Assembly (NCBI GenBank): GCA_012719395.1
Contig: JAAYAL010000024.1
Span: forward strand, 91,196-155,195
Direction: 5' to 3'
Length of the DNA stretch: 64,000 nt
From: Gaiellales bacterium
GTDB taxonomy: Bacteria > Actinomycetota > Thermoleophilia > RBG-16-64-13
The translations under genes were made by a program, and so were the position numbers. Shown here in pieces: positions 1 through 9,310 of the stretch. The notes beneath the pieces were generated by a model that was given only the letters and a program-made list of their open reading frames with translations, did not search any database and was not told the origin of the DNA. How positions within the stretch are numbered: the stretch's first letter is position 1; the number at the start of each line of letters is the position of its first letter.

Positions 1-1169
1 CCACCAACATGGCTGGCCGGGGTACGGACATCAAGCTGGGGGAGGGAGTCCCCGACCTGGGCGGCCTCTATGTCTTGGGGACGGAACGACATGAGTCCCG
101 CCGGATCGACAATCAGCTGCGCGGCCGTTCGGGCCGCCAGGGAGACCCGGGTCTGAGCCGTTTCTACATCTCCCTGGAAGATGATCTGATGCGGCTGTTC
201 GGCGGTGATCGCATCTACGGCATCATGGAGCGCTTGGGGATCGAGGAGGACCAGCCCATCGAGCACTCCCTCATCTCGCGTTCGGTGGAGAGTGCCCAGA
301 AGCGTGTGGAAGAGCAGAACTTCCAGATTCGCAAACGTGTCCTCGAGTACGACGACGTGATGAACAAACAGCGCGAGGTGGTCTACCGTCAACGTCAGCG
401 CGTACTGGAGGGTGAGGACCTCCGTGCGGACGTGGGTGAGATCGTCGAGCGCGTGTTGAGCGAGGTGGTGGATCCCTTCACCTCTGCGTCCCGTTTTCCG
501 GAGGAATGGGATCTAGACGAGTTGTTCCACATCCTCCGCTCCTTCTTCCCCATCAGCTTCGCCCCATCCGACCTGGGAGATATCGCCTCCCTCAGCGCGG
601 AGGAACTGACCAGCCGCGTGACGGATGACGCGCTGGCACTCTGGGAGAGGAAAGAGCAGGATCTGGGCTACGACAACATGAGGGAATTGGAGCGGTGGAT
701 ACTGCTGCGCACACTCGACTCCAAGTGGCGGGATCACCTGTACGAGATGGACTACCTGCGGGAGGGGATCGGCCTGCGGGCCCTGGCTCAGAAGGACCCG
801 CTGGTGGAGTACAAGTCTGAGGGCTTCGAGATGTATCAAGCGATGATGGGCGGGGTTCAGCAGGATTTCGTGCGGTACCTGTTCCATCTGGAAGTCAAGC
901 GGGAGGAGACTGCGGAGACCGGCCCACGCCCCGTACGTCTGGTGTACTCCGGCGGAGACGGCATAGCCCCGGCCGCCGGTCTTGCCGGTGGAGGTGCCGC
1001 GTCAGGGGGAGCGGTCGCCGCTCGAGACGGGTCGGCCAGAGCCTTCGAAAGCGCACAGGCAGCGGCAAGAACCGTCGTACCCCCTCGAAAGGTGGAGCAG
1101 AAGGTGGGTCGGAACGACCTGTGCCCGTGCGGCAGTGGCAAGAAGTACAAGAAGTGCTGTGGCGCCTGA
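1..1169 (+). CDS. secA: SecA preprotein translocase ATPase, C-terminal part (5' end outside window)
   Basis: This is the last third of SecA, the cytoplasmic ATPase that drives proteins through SecYEG. The frame is open from base 3, so the gene begins before the window. The start of the visible part carries the motor domain 2 signatures [13 protein letters not shown] and [11 protein letters not shown]. These are followed by the helical scaffold and wing region, with the family-typical stretch [21 protein letters not shown] low-complexity Gly/Ala-rich linker leads to the C-terminal SEC-C zinc motif [14 protein letters not shown], so the protein ends intact. prfB follows 44 bases after the stop, a secA-prfB order seen in many Gram-positive bacteria. 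Confidence 0.97.
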   Translation, partial: TNMAGRGTDIKLGEGVPDLGGLYVLGTERHESRRIDNQLRGRSGRQGDPGLSRFYISLEDDLMRLFGGDRIYGIMERLGIEEDQPIEHSLISRSVESAQKRVEEQNFQIRKRVLEYDDVMNKQREVVYRQRQRVLEGEDLRADVGEIVERVLSEVVDPFTSASRFPEEWDLDELFHILRSFFPISFAPSDLGDIASLSAEELTSRVTDDALALWERKEQDLGYDNMRELERWILLRTLDSKWRDHLYEMDYLREGIGLRALAQKDPLVEYKSEGFEMYQAMMGGVQQDFVRYLFHLEVKREETAETGPRPVRLVYSGGDGIAPAAGLAGGGAASGGAVAARDGSARAFESAQAAARTVVPPRKVEQKVGRNDLCPCGSGKKYKKCCGA

Positions 1170-1213
1170 CTCCGGCCCCGGCGACGTGACGTTGAGAGGT
1201 TGAGCTACACCAA

Positions 1214-2402
1214 ATGCCTATGACTGAGAGACCCGATTCCAAAGCACCGGATGTTATCGCCGCATTCCAAGAGCAACTCGCCGGCGACAGGGAGAAACTG
1301 GCTTGGGTAAAGGATTATCTTTGACCCCGCCCAGCTGAAGCAGCAGCTCGCCTCTCTGGGTGAGCAGATGCACGACCCTGATTTCTGGAACGACCAGGCC
1401 CATGCCCAGGCCGTCTCCTCCTCCTACAGCCGGCTGAAGAGCCGGCTCGATGGCTACCAGGAACTCCTGACCCAGTTCGAAGACCTCGAGGTTCTGCTTG
1501 AACTTGCCCAAGAGGAAGGTGACGACGCTCAACTTCCCTCGGAACTCGTGAGCGACATGGAGGGTCTGAAGGCTGGGATAGGTAGGACGCTGGCCCGGTT
1601 TGAAGAGCAGCGAATGTTCTCCGGCGATTTCGACGCGGGCGATGCCATTGTGAGCATCCATGCCGGCGCCGGCGGCACCGAGAGCCAGGATTGGGCCGAG
1701 ATGTTGCTCCGGATGTATCTGCGCTGGACTCAGTCGCGCGGCTTCGAGACGGAGATCAACGAGGCCACCGAGGGAGAAGAGGCAGGGTTGAAGAGCGCCA
1801 CCTTCACCGTTCATGGGGAGAACGCCTACGGGTTGCTCTCCGCGGAGAGGGGCGTGCACCGCTTGGTGCGGATCTCGCCCTTTGACTCAGCGGCGCGGCG
1901 GCATACGTCGTTCGCCTCCCTGGACGTCACTCCGTTGGTGGAGGGAGACGTGAGCGTCGAGATAGACGAGAAGGAGCTTCGCGTGGAGACCTACCGCTCC
2001 TCGGGAGCCGGAGGGCAGCACGTGAACAAGACGGACTCGGCGGTGCGCATCACCCATGTTCCCACCAAGACCGTGGTCCAGTGTCAGAACGAGCGGTCGC
2101 AGATGCAGAACCGGGAAACGGCCATGCGCATGCTCCGCGGAAGACTGCTGCAGCTGGAATACGAGCGGCGACAGCAGGAGATGGCCAAGGAGAAGGGCGA
2201 GCACATGCAGATCGGGTGGGGAAGCCAGATTCGTTCCTACGTCCTGGCGCCCTACACGCTTGTGAAGGACCACCGTACCGGGATGGAGAAAGGTAACGTC
2301 GAGGCCGTATTGAATGGTTCCATAGACGATTTCATCCACGAATACCTGGTCCAGCGGGCCTCGGGCAGGCTCGGCAAGAGGGAGGTTCGGGAAGCGCAGT
2401 GA
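1214..2402 (+). CDS. prfB: Peptide chain release factor 2 with programmed +1 frameshift
   Basis: RF2 terminates translation at UGA and UAA. The zero frame starts at ATG 1214, runs 36 codons, and stops at an in-frame TGA at 1322-1324. Reading continues in the +1 frame from GAC at 1323, giving DPAQLKQQLASLGEQM and then the main frame to 2402, about 395 aa in all. The tripeptide anticodon-like motif SPF (RISPFDSAARRH) and the catalytic GGQ loop (SSGAGGQHVNK) are both present and identify RF2 rather than RF1. The shift site matches the known autoregulatory signal, in which low RF2 favours frameshifting and so RF2 synthesis. An ORF caller that ignores the shift would start at ATG 1368 and lose about 51 residues. 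The stop overlaps the GTG of ftsE. Confidence 0.95.
1309..1325 (+). promoter_or_regulatory. Programmed +1 frameshift signal in prfB
   Basis: A Shine-Dalgarno-like AAAGGA (1309-1314) lies four bases before CTT TGA C (1319-1325). The canonical RF2 signal is an SD-like stretch just upstream of CUU UGA C. The slippery Leu codon CTT at 1319-1321 allows tRNA slippage to TTT, which places GAC in the A site. The downstream +1 frame joins directly to the conserved RF2 N-terminal helix. Confidence 0.93.
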
Positions 2403-3082
2403 TCAGGTTCGAAGACGTCACCAAAATCTACCCGCCGGATACCATAGGGCTGGAGAGCGTGAGCCTGCACATAGAGAAAGGCGAGTTTGTCTTTCTCGTG
2501 GGCGCCTCTGGATCGGGCAAATCCACGTTCATCCGTCTGATCATCAAGGAGTTGGAGCCCGACCGCGGGCGTCTCCTTGTTGGGGGGCGGGACTTGGGCA
2601 CGCTGCGCAGGTGGAAGGTGCCGTACCTACGGCGCAACATAGGCTGCGTGTTCCAGGACTTCAAGCTGCTGTCCAACAAGACAGTGACGGAGAACGTCAT
2701 GTACGCGCTGTTGGTGACCGGCAACAACTCAGCGGCCGCCAAGCGCAAGGTGGCCGAGATCCTTGCCCTTGTCGGTCTCGGGCACAAAGCGGGCAACTAT
2801 CCCCACGAGCTTTCGGGGGGGGAGCAACAACGGGTGTCGCTGGCCAGGGCCTTCGTCAACCACCCACCTTTGCTCATCGCCGACGAGCCAACCGGCAATC
2901 TGGACCCGGAGACATCCACGGGGATCATGCAGTTGCTCTACCGGATCAACCAGACCGGGACCACAGTGGTCATGGCAACCCATGACCGGGAGATGGTGGA
3001 CAAGATGCGCCGCCGGGTGATAGCCCTAGAAGGGGGACGGGTGGTGCGTGACCAGCAGAGGGGCGCGTATGGAGAGGCTTAG
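2399..3082 (+). CDS. ftsE: Cell division ATP-binding protein FtsE
   Basis: FtsE is the cytoplasmic ATPase of the FtsEX complex, which controls peptidoglycan hydrolases at the division site. The 227-aa protein has a Walker A ([10 protein letters not shown]), an ABC signature ([14 protein letters not shown]) and a Walker B with [13 protein letters not shown]. FtsE length is usually 220-230 aa. The start is GTG 2399, whose last two bases form part of the prfB stop, implying translational coupling. The 3' end overlaps the start of ftsX by 14 bases. Confidence 0.97.
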   Translation: MIRFEDVTKIYPPDTIGLESVSLHIEKGEFVFLVGASGSGKSTFIRLIIKELEPDRGRLLVGGRDLGTLRRWKVPYLRRNIGCVFQDFKLLSNKTVTENVMYALLVTGNNSAAAKRKVAEILALVGLGHKAGNYPHELSGGEQQRVSLARAFVNHPPLLIADEPTGNLDPETSTGIMQLLYRINQTGTTVVMATHDREMVDKMRRRVIALEGGRVVRDQQRGAYGEA

Positions 3083-3947
3083 GTTCTTCCTTTCCGAGGC
3101 GCTGGGCTCACTTCGCCGCAACTACTTCATGACCATTGCCGCCGTGCTCACGGTTCTGCTCTCCATGACCGTCTTGGGCGCGGTGCTGATGATCGCCTCC
3201 AACATCGACGGCCTCCTACGGGATATCAAGAACCAGGTGGAGATCACCGTGTATCTGGAGGATGCGGCGACCACCGAGCAGATCGAGGAGTTCCAGCAGG
3301 AGATCGTGAGCTGGGAAGAGGTCAAGGACGTGCGCTTCATCAGCAAGGAAGAAGCGCTTGAGATCATGAAGGAGGAGTTCGAGGACAACCCGGAGATCGT
3401 GGACTCGCTGACCGTGAATCCTTTGCCGGCCTCTTTCGAGATATCGCTCAAAGACCCGGAGCAGGCGGACATCGTGGCCGCTCGCTTCGAGGGTAGCGAC
3501 ATCGTCAACGACGTGAACTACGGCGCGGAACTCGCGGAGCGCATCTTCAGCGTGACCAACGTGGCGCGGAACATCATGGTGGTCTTCATCGCCGTACTTG
3601 CCCTTGTAGCTGTTCTTCTCATCTCCAACACCATCCGTCTGTCCATCTTCGCGCGCAGACGCGAGGTGGAGATCATGAAGCTGGTGGGCGCCACAAACTG
3701 GTTCATCCGTTGGCCGTTCGTTCTAGAGGGCTTGGCTGTGGGGCTGGTGGGCGCCGCGGGTGCCGTGGCCATCGTCATGCTGGGCAGCGATTTCGTCATG
3801 GACCGGGTGAGGCAGAACCTCGTGTTCATGAGTATCGAGTTCCAGGGCGTCCCTCTGTGGCAACTGGCGGCGGTCTTGCTCTTGGCCGGTGCCGCTATCG
3901 GCGCGCTGGGTTCCGGATTGGGATTGCGCCGCTTCCTCAACGTCTAG
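3069..3947 (+). CDS. ftsX: Cell division protein FtsX
   Basis: FtsX is the membrane partner of FtsE and transmits ATP hydrolysis to periplasmic or extracytoplasmic murein hydrolases. The 292-aa product has an N-terminal membrane segment (residues about 20-42), a large Glu-rich extracellular domain, and three C-terminal membrane segments ending in an ALGSGLGLRRFL stretch. ATG 3069 is preferred because AGAGGGG sits 6-7 bases upstream. A GTG at 3048 would add only seven residues without a good ribosome binding site. The downstream LytM-type gene is the expected hydrolase or activator partner. Confidence 0.95.
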   Translation: MERLRFFLSEALGSLRRNYFMTIAAVLTVLLSMTVLGAVLMIASNIDGLLRDIKNQVEITVYLEDAATTEQIEEFQQEIVSWEEVKDVRFISKEEALEIMKEEFEDNPEIVDSLTVNPLPASFEISLKDPEQADIVAARFEGSDIVNDVNYGAELAERIFSVTNVARNIMVVFIAVLALVAVLLISNTIRLSIFARRREVEIMKLVGATNWFIRWPFVLEGLAVGLVGAAGAVAIVMLGSDFVMDRVRQNLVFMSIEFQGVPLWQLAAVLLLAGAAIGALGSGLGLRRFLNV

Positions 3948-3959
3948 GAGCGGAGGGCG

Positions 3960-5225
3960 GTGCGTGGGGCGCGGGAAGCGGGGCAGGGGCGGCGCACGGC
4001 GCACGCGCACGGTGCCTGGTTTCTGCGTGTCGTTGCCGGGGTTCTTCTGATCGTCGCAGTGGGCGCGGGTCTTGCGTGGGCGCCGTCGGCCCCTGCCGTC
4101 ACTGAGGCGGAACTGCAGCAGGGATATCGGGACTCGCAGGAGCTCCTCAAGGAGGCCCGGGAGGGCAGGGCCGCTGCGGAAGAGGCCGCCGAGCGGGCGG
4201 CCGGGGATATCCAAGCCATGGACCAGCAGATCGAGGCTCTGGAGATTCTGGTGGCGGCAGTGGCGACCGAGGCCCAGAACGCCAACGACCACCTGATTCT
4301 TACGCGGGAGCGCCTCAGGGCGGTGACCGTGGAGTTGGATGCGGCGCGGGCCACTCTGGAGCAGGCCAGAAGGGATCTGGAGTACCAGCAGGGGGTGTTG
4401 GAGCGCCGCGTGGTTGGCGCGTACAAGCATGGTTCGGTGACCTATCTTGAGATCCTGTTCGCGGCCGAGGAGTGGAGAGATCTGCTGAACCGCGTCAGTC
4501 TGGTTGCCACTCTGTTGAAGCAGGATCAGGACACTGTGGCGGACATCGAGAGGTTGCGCGATCGTGTCGTCGCCGAGGAGGCGGCTCTTGATCAGGAGCG
4601 CGCGCACACCCAGGAGCTCGAGCAACGCCAGGCGACGGAGGCCGAGGAGTTGGACTGCCTGCTGGCCGAGCGGGAGCAGGCAGTGGCGGAGGCGGCCGCG
4701 GCGCGAAACCAGAAACAGGTCGTGCTGGACCGGGCACAGCGGGATGCTGCTGCTTACGAAGCCCAAGAGGCAGAGCTCGAGGCGCAATCGGAGAAGATCA
4801 CGCAACAACTCCGGGGGGCCGGCGTCAAGGCTCCTTCCTCAGAGGCCACCGGCTCGCTGGTCTGGCCCATGGAGGGCGACGTATCCTCGTCCTTCGGCAT
4901 GCGCACGTTGCTGGGGATCACCCGCATGCACAACGGCATTGACATCGCCGGCCCCACCGGACGGGTCATCGTGGCGGCGGACGGAGGAACGGTGGCACTC
5001 GCCGGGTGGAACGGGGGCTATGGAAAGTGCGTGATCGTTGATCATGGCGGGGGGATGGCCACCCTCTATGCCCACCAATCCCAGATCAACGTGAGTGTGG
5101 GCCAAGAAGTGGGCCAGGGAGACACCTTGGGGTTGTGCGGCAGCACCGGATACTCCACCGGCCCACATCTTCATTTCGAGGTACGGGTCAACGGCTCTCC
5201 CGTCAATCCCCTCAACTACCTCTAG
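3960..5225 (+). CDS. Coiled-coil LytM/M23 peptidase, probable FtsEX partner
   Basis: The 421-aa protein has a positively charged N-terminus, a membrane or signal segment ([17 protein letters not shown]), a long Glu/Ala/Arg-rich coiled coil (about residues 45-280) and a C-terminal M23 domain. This is the architecture of EnvC and of the PcsB-like partners of FtsEX. Unlike EnvC, whose LytM domain is catalytically dead, this domain keeps the zinc ligands HNGID and HLHFE, so it may cut peptidoglycan itself. GTG 3960 begins 13 bases after ftsX with a GGAGGG-type site. Substrate and activation by FtsX are inferred from context. Confidence 0.9.
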   Translation: MRGAREAGQGRRTAHAHGAWFLRVVAGVLLIVAVGAGLAWAPSAPAVTEAELQQGYRDSQELLKEAREGRAAAEEAAERAAGDIQAMDQQIEALEILVAAVATEAQNANDHLILTRERLRAVTVELDAARATLEQARRDLEYQQGVLERRVVGAYKHGSVTYLEILFAAEEWRDLLNRVSLVATLLKQDQDTVADIERLRDRVVAEEAALDQERAHTQELEQRQATEAEELDCLLAEREQAVAEAAAARNQKQVVLDRAQRDAAAYEAQEAELEAQSEKITQQLRGAGVKAPSSEATGSLVWPMEGDVSSSFGMRTLLGITRMHNGIDIAGPTGRVIVAADGGTVALAGWNGGYGKCVIVDHGGGMATLYAHQSQINVSVGQEVGQGDTLGLCGSTGYSTGPHLHFEVRVNGSPVNPLNYL

Positions 5226-5256
5226 CGCCCGGGGGGCGGCGCGGAAAGGCTGAAGC

Positions 5257-6528
5257 ATGCGGAGGTCCGAGCAGGTTGGCGTCCTGTCCATGGCCGCCAT
5301 CGTCACGGGCATTGTGATGCTGGTTGCCGGTCTCATGATTGGGGCCAGCTCTGGAGGGCGGCAGATGCTGCGGCAGGTTCTACCGGAGGGTTTCGCCGAA
5401 GCTTGGTTGGGCCCCGAGAGCGGCTTCGAGCTGCAGGCTGAAGTGCTCGACCGGTTGGAGGACACGTACTACAAGGAGTTCGACGCCGCCTCGCTGGCGG
5501 ATGACGCCATCCGTGGCATGTTGGAGGGGTTGGATGACCCGTACACCGCGTATTTCGATCCCCAGGAGTACGCTCAGCTGTTGGAGCATACGGAAGGTAC
5601 CTATTCTGGAGTGGGCATGGTCGTGGAGCTTCTGAACGATCTGCCTACCGTGGTCTCCACCTTCAAGGAGAGTCCCGCGCAAGAGGCGGGCATTCAGGCC
5701 GGCGACATCATCGTGATGGTCAACGGAGAGTCGATACAGGGCCTTGACCTGGATCAGGTGGTGGCGCGTATCAAGGGGGAGGCGGGGTCCACGGTGGACA
5801 TGGAACTCTACCGTTCTCCGGCGAGTTACCTGACTGGTGGCGTGCAGGAAGAGGCCCCGGGGGAGCTTCCGGCGGACGGGGAGACGATTGTCCTCAGCAT
5901 GGTGCGGCAAGAAATCGTCACGCCTGTGCTCGAGTCTCAGATGCTGGAGGCCGAAGGCGTGCGGGTGGCGTATATCGACTTCTACACTTTCTCGGAGGGT
6001 TCGGGACAAAGGCTTCGGGAGGCGGTGCGGCAGGCAATCGAGGAGCAAGGAGCCCAGGCTATCATTCTTGACCTACGCAGTAACGGCGGTGGCCTCGTGG
6101 ACGAATCGGTGGCCGTGACCGGCGTGTTCGTGGAGAAAGGGGCGGTGGTCACCACTACTCATGGCCTACATTCGCCCCAAGATGTCCTCAAGGCCACGGG
6201 TGGGGGCTACGAAGATGTTGCGCTGTACGTGCTGGTGGGTCAGTTCACGGCCAGTGCCTCGGAGATTGTGTCGGCCGCTCTTCAGGACCACGACCGTGCG
6301 ACGATCGTGGGTAGTACCACCTTCGGCAAAGGGCTCGTGCAGAGCCTGCGGCAGCTGTCCAACGGTGGGGCGGTGAAGATCACGTCGGCCGTGTACCTCA
6401 CTCCATCCGGCGCGGACATCAACGGCAAGGGTGTGGTGCCGGACGTAGAGGCGCCGGACGATCCCGACACCCCCGAGGTGGACGAGACACTGGATCGCGC
6501 CCTGGAGCTGATCGGGGCGGGCCGATGA
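5257..6528 (+). CDS. C-terminal processing peptidase (S41 family, PDZ domain)
   Basis: A secreted or membrane-anchored serine protease that degrades or trims proteins from a C-terminal recognition site. The 423-aa product has an N-terminal membrane anchor (residues about 12-32), a PDZ domain (GIQAGDIIVMVNG region), and an S41 core. The catalytic serine is in TASASEIVSAAL and the catalytic lysine in STTFGKGLVQ, so the Ser-Lys dyad is complete. ATG 5257 has GAAAGG upstream. It sits just behind the FtsEX-LytM genes and one base before rsmE, which fits a role in cell-envelope protein turnover. Confidence 0.94.
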   Translation: MRRSEQVGVLSMAAIVTGIVMLVAGLMIGASSGGRQMLRQVLPEGFAEAWLGPESGFELQAEVLDRLEDTYYKEFDAASLADDAIRGMLEGLDDPYTAYFDPQEYAQLLEHTEGTYSGVGMVVELLNDLPTVVSTFKESPAQEAGIQAGDIIVMVNGESIQGLDLDQVVARIKGEAGSTVDMELYRSPASYLTGGVQEEAPGELPADGETIVLSMVRQEIVTPVLESQMLEAEGVRVAYIDFYTFSEGSGQRLREAVRQAIEEQGAQAIILDLRSNGGGLVDESVAVTGVFVEKGAVVTTTHGLHSPQDVLKATGGGYEDVALYVLVGQFTASASEIVSAALQDHDRATIVGSTTFGKGLVQSLRQLSNGGAVKITSAVYLTPSGADINGKGVVPDVEAPDDPDTPEVDETLDRALELIGAGR

Positions 6529-6529
6529 G

Positions 6530-7366
6530 ATGAGGGCAAACGAGCCCGGCACGGGATTGCGGCCCCGCTTCTTCTTCGTTCCTTCCGACCTGTCGTGGTC
6601 GGGGAGAGAGCCTGGGCCGGGCTCGTTGGCGACCGATGAGCCGGGCGGGGATATGACGGTTGCCTTGGACCCGCAGGATAGTCATCATGCCACCCGCGTC
6701 CTGCGTCTCCGGCCGGGAGATCCGTGTGAGGCCGTCTCCACGGGTGACCCCACCCGAGTATGGAGGGCGGTGGTGGCCCACGCAGGGCAGACCGTGGTCC
6801 TGAGGTTATTGGCCGATCCGGTGACGGTTGCTCCGGACACCATGCGCGTGGCCGTGGTGCAGGCACTGCCTCGGTTGGGCAAGGTGGACGAGGTGGTGGA
6901 GAGGGGTACCGAGGTGGGTGTTGACCTCTTCCTGCTGTTTCCCGGCCTCGGTTCTCCCCAGGATAGCCTGCCACGAGCCGCCCATCGCCTTGAACGGTGG
7001 CGTAGGGCGGCCCGCGAGGCCGCCAAGCAGAGCCGGCAGCTGTCGGTGCCCGCGGTGTTGCTGGAGGAGGGTATGGCAGGTGCGGCGGCGCGGCTGCGCG
7101 ACGAGGGCTGGACCTCGGTCGTGCTCGAGCCGTCCGCGCAGGTGGATCTTCAGACGTGGCTGCAGGGATCGGGGCTGACCCCCGGCCCCGAGGTGCTGAA
7201 GCTGGCGGTGTGGGTGGGACCGGAGTCCGGGTGGCAGGCGATGGAGGGGGCGGAGCTTGCCTGGCGTGGGTACGAAGCGGCGCGACTGGGGCGCCGCATT
7301 CTGCGCACGGAGACGGCGGGGCCCGTGGCTGCCGCCGTGCTACGTTTCGCGCTACACTCCTGGTAG
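6530..7366 (+). CDS. rsmE: 16S rRNA (uracil-1498-N3)-methyltransferase RsmE
   Basis: RsmE methylates U1498 of 16S rRNA using S-adenosylmethionine and belongs to the SPOUT superfamily. The 278-aa protein has the N-terminal PUA-like motif DSHHATRVLRLRPGD, the family segment VERGTEVGVDLF, and the knot motif VGPESGWQ near the C-terminus. It is slightly longer than typical (about 245 aa) because of an N-terminal extension rich in Pro and Gly. The ATG follows the protease stop by one base, so the two genes are probably coupled. A dnaJ or prmA neighbour, common elsewhere, is absent. Confidence 0.9.
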   Translation: MRANEPGTGLRPRFFFVPSDLSWSGREPGPGSLATDEPGGDMTVALDPQDSHHATRVLRLRPGDPCEAVSTGDPTRVWRAVVAHAGQTVVLRLLADPVTVAPDTMRVAVVQALPRLGKVDEVVERGTEVGVDLFLLFPGLGSPQDSLPRAAHRLERWRRAAREAAKQSRQLSVPAVLLEEGMAGAAARLRDEGWTSVVLEPSAQVDLQTWLQGSGLTPGPEVLKLAVWVGPESGWQAMEGAELAWRGYEAARLGRRILRTETAGPVAAAVLRFALHSW

Positions 7367-7413
7367 CGCGGCCGTCGTGGAGTGGCGCAGGCGCGGAGGA
7401 GGCTGAGAGTATA

Positions 7414-7767
7414 ATGAGCGCTGTCGTGGACGAGTGTGTTTTCTGTCGCATCATCGGGGGTCAGATACCGGCCGAGTTCGTGCTGAAGGAAGCGGAGTTT
7501 GTTGCCTTCCCGGACATCAATCCCAAGGCCCGCGTTCATCTGTTGGTCATGCCCACCGCTCATATCCGCTCCCTGAATGACATTGACTCCCAAGACGCCG
7601 GGTTTGGTCAGCGTATGCTCTCGTTTGTGGCACGGGCCGCTGCGGTCTCGGGTGTGAGCGAGAGTGGCTACAGAGTGATCAGCAATAACGGGCCGGACGG
7701 CGGCCAGGAGGTTGACCATCTTCACCTCCACGTTCTTGGCGGAACCCTACTAGGAGATCTGGTGTGA
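7414..7767 (+). CDS. HIT family nucleotide hydrolase/transferase
   Basis: HIT proteins are small nucleotide-binding hydrolases of the Hint type, acting on AMP-linked or GMP-linked substrates. The 117-aa protein begins MSAVVDECVFCRIIGG, with the zinc-type Cys pair seen in Hint proteins, and ends with the histidine triad HLHLHVLGG. ATG 7414 is chosen because GGAGGAGG lies at 7395-7402 and the Hint family start aligns there. The open frame continues further upstream but is not family-like. It overlaps yqeY by four bases (GTGA). Confidence 0.94.
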   Translation: MSAVVDECVFCRIIGGQIPAEFVLKEAEFVAFPDINPKARVHLLVMPTAHIRSLNDIDSQDAGFGQRMLSFVARAAAVSGVSESGYRVISNNGPDGGQEVDHLHLHVLGGTLLGDLV

Positions 7768-8210
7768 GCCTGGCACAGGAAGTACAGAGCCGAGTCAAGG
7801 ATGCTTTGAAGTCAGGGGCCAGAGACCAGGCGGCCTCGCTCCGCGTACTTCTCTCTGAGCTCCAGCGCATGGCGAAAGAGGCCAGGCGTGAGCTGTCCCA
7901 AGAGGAAGAGGTCCAAGTCCTCAAGCGGGAGAAGAAGAAGCACCAAGAGGCCGTGGAGGGCTTCAAAGCCGGTGGCCGCCAGCAGGCGGTCGAGAAGGAA
8001 GAGTGGATGATCGGGATCATCGATGAGCTGCTGCCGCAGCAACTGGACGAAGCAGCGCTGGCAGGGCTCATTGACCAGGTGATCACAGAGACGGGGGCCT
8101 CGTCACCCAAAGAGATGGGCAAGGTCATGAGCGCGCTCATGGACAGGGCCGGCACTCAGGTTGACGGGAGGTTGGCGTCTCGCCTCGTCAAGGAGAGACT
8201 GACGGCGTGA
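7764..8210 (+). CDS. YqeY/GatB-tail domain protein
   Basis: A 148-aa helical protein of the YqeY family, related to the C-terminal tRNA-binding domain of GatB amidotransferase. The sequence has the family features SRVKDALKSGARDQAASLRVLLSEL and a C-terminal region PKEMGKVMSALMDR. Its exact role is not established, and it is often encoded near phoH and the HIT protein, as here. GTG 7764 overlaps the HIT stop, so the pair is likely co-translated. Confidence 0.9.
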   Translation: MSLAQEVQSRVKDALKSGARDQAASLRVLLSELQRMAKEARRELSQEEEVQVLKREKKKHQEAVEGFKAGGRQQAVEKEEWMIGIIDELLPQQLDEAALAGLIDQVITETGASSPKEMGKVMSALMDRAGTQVDGRLASRLVKERLTA

Positions 8211-8246
8211 GCACGGCTGCCGGAGGCTTCTCGCGGCCGCCGGGGG

Positions 8247-9293
<1,047 letters not shown>

Positions 9294-9310
9294 TCTCCCT
9301 CCCCATCGCC

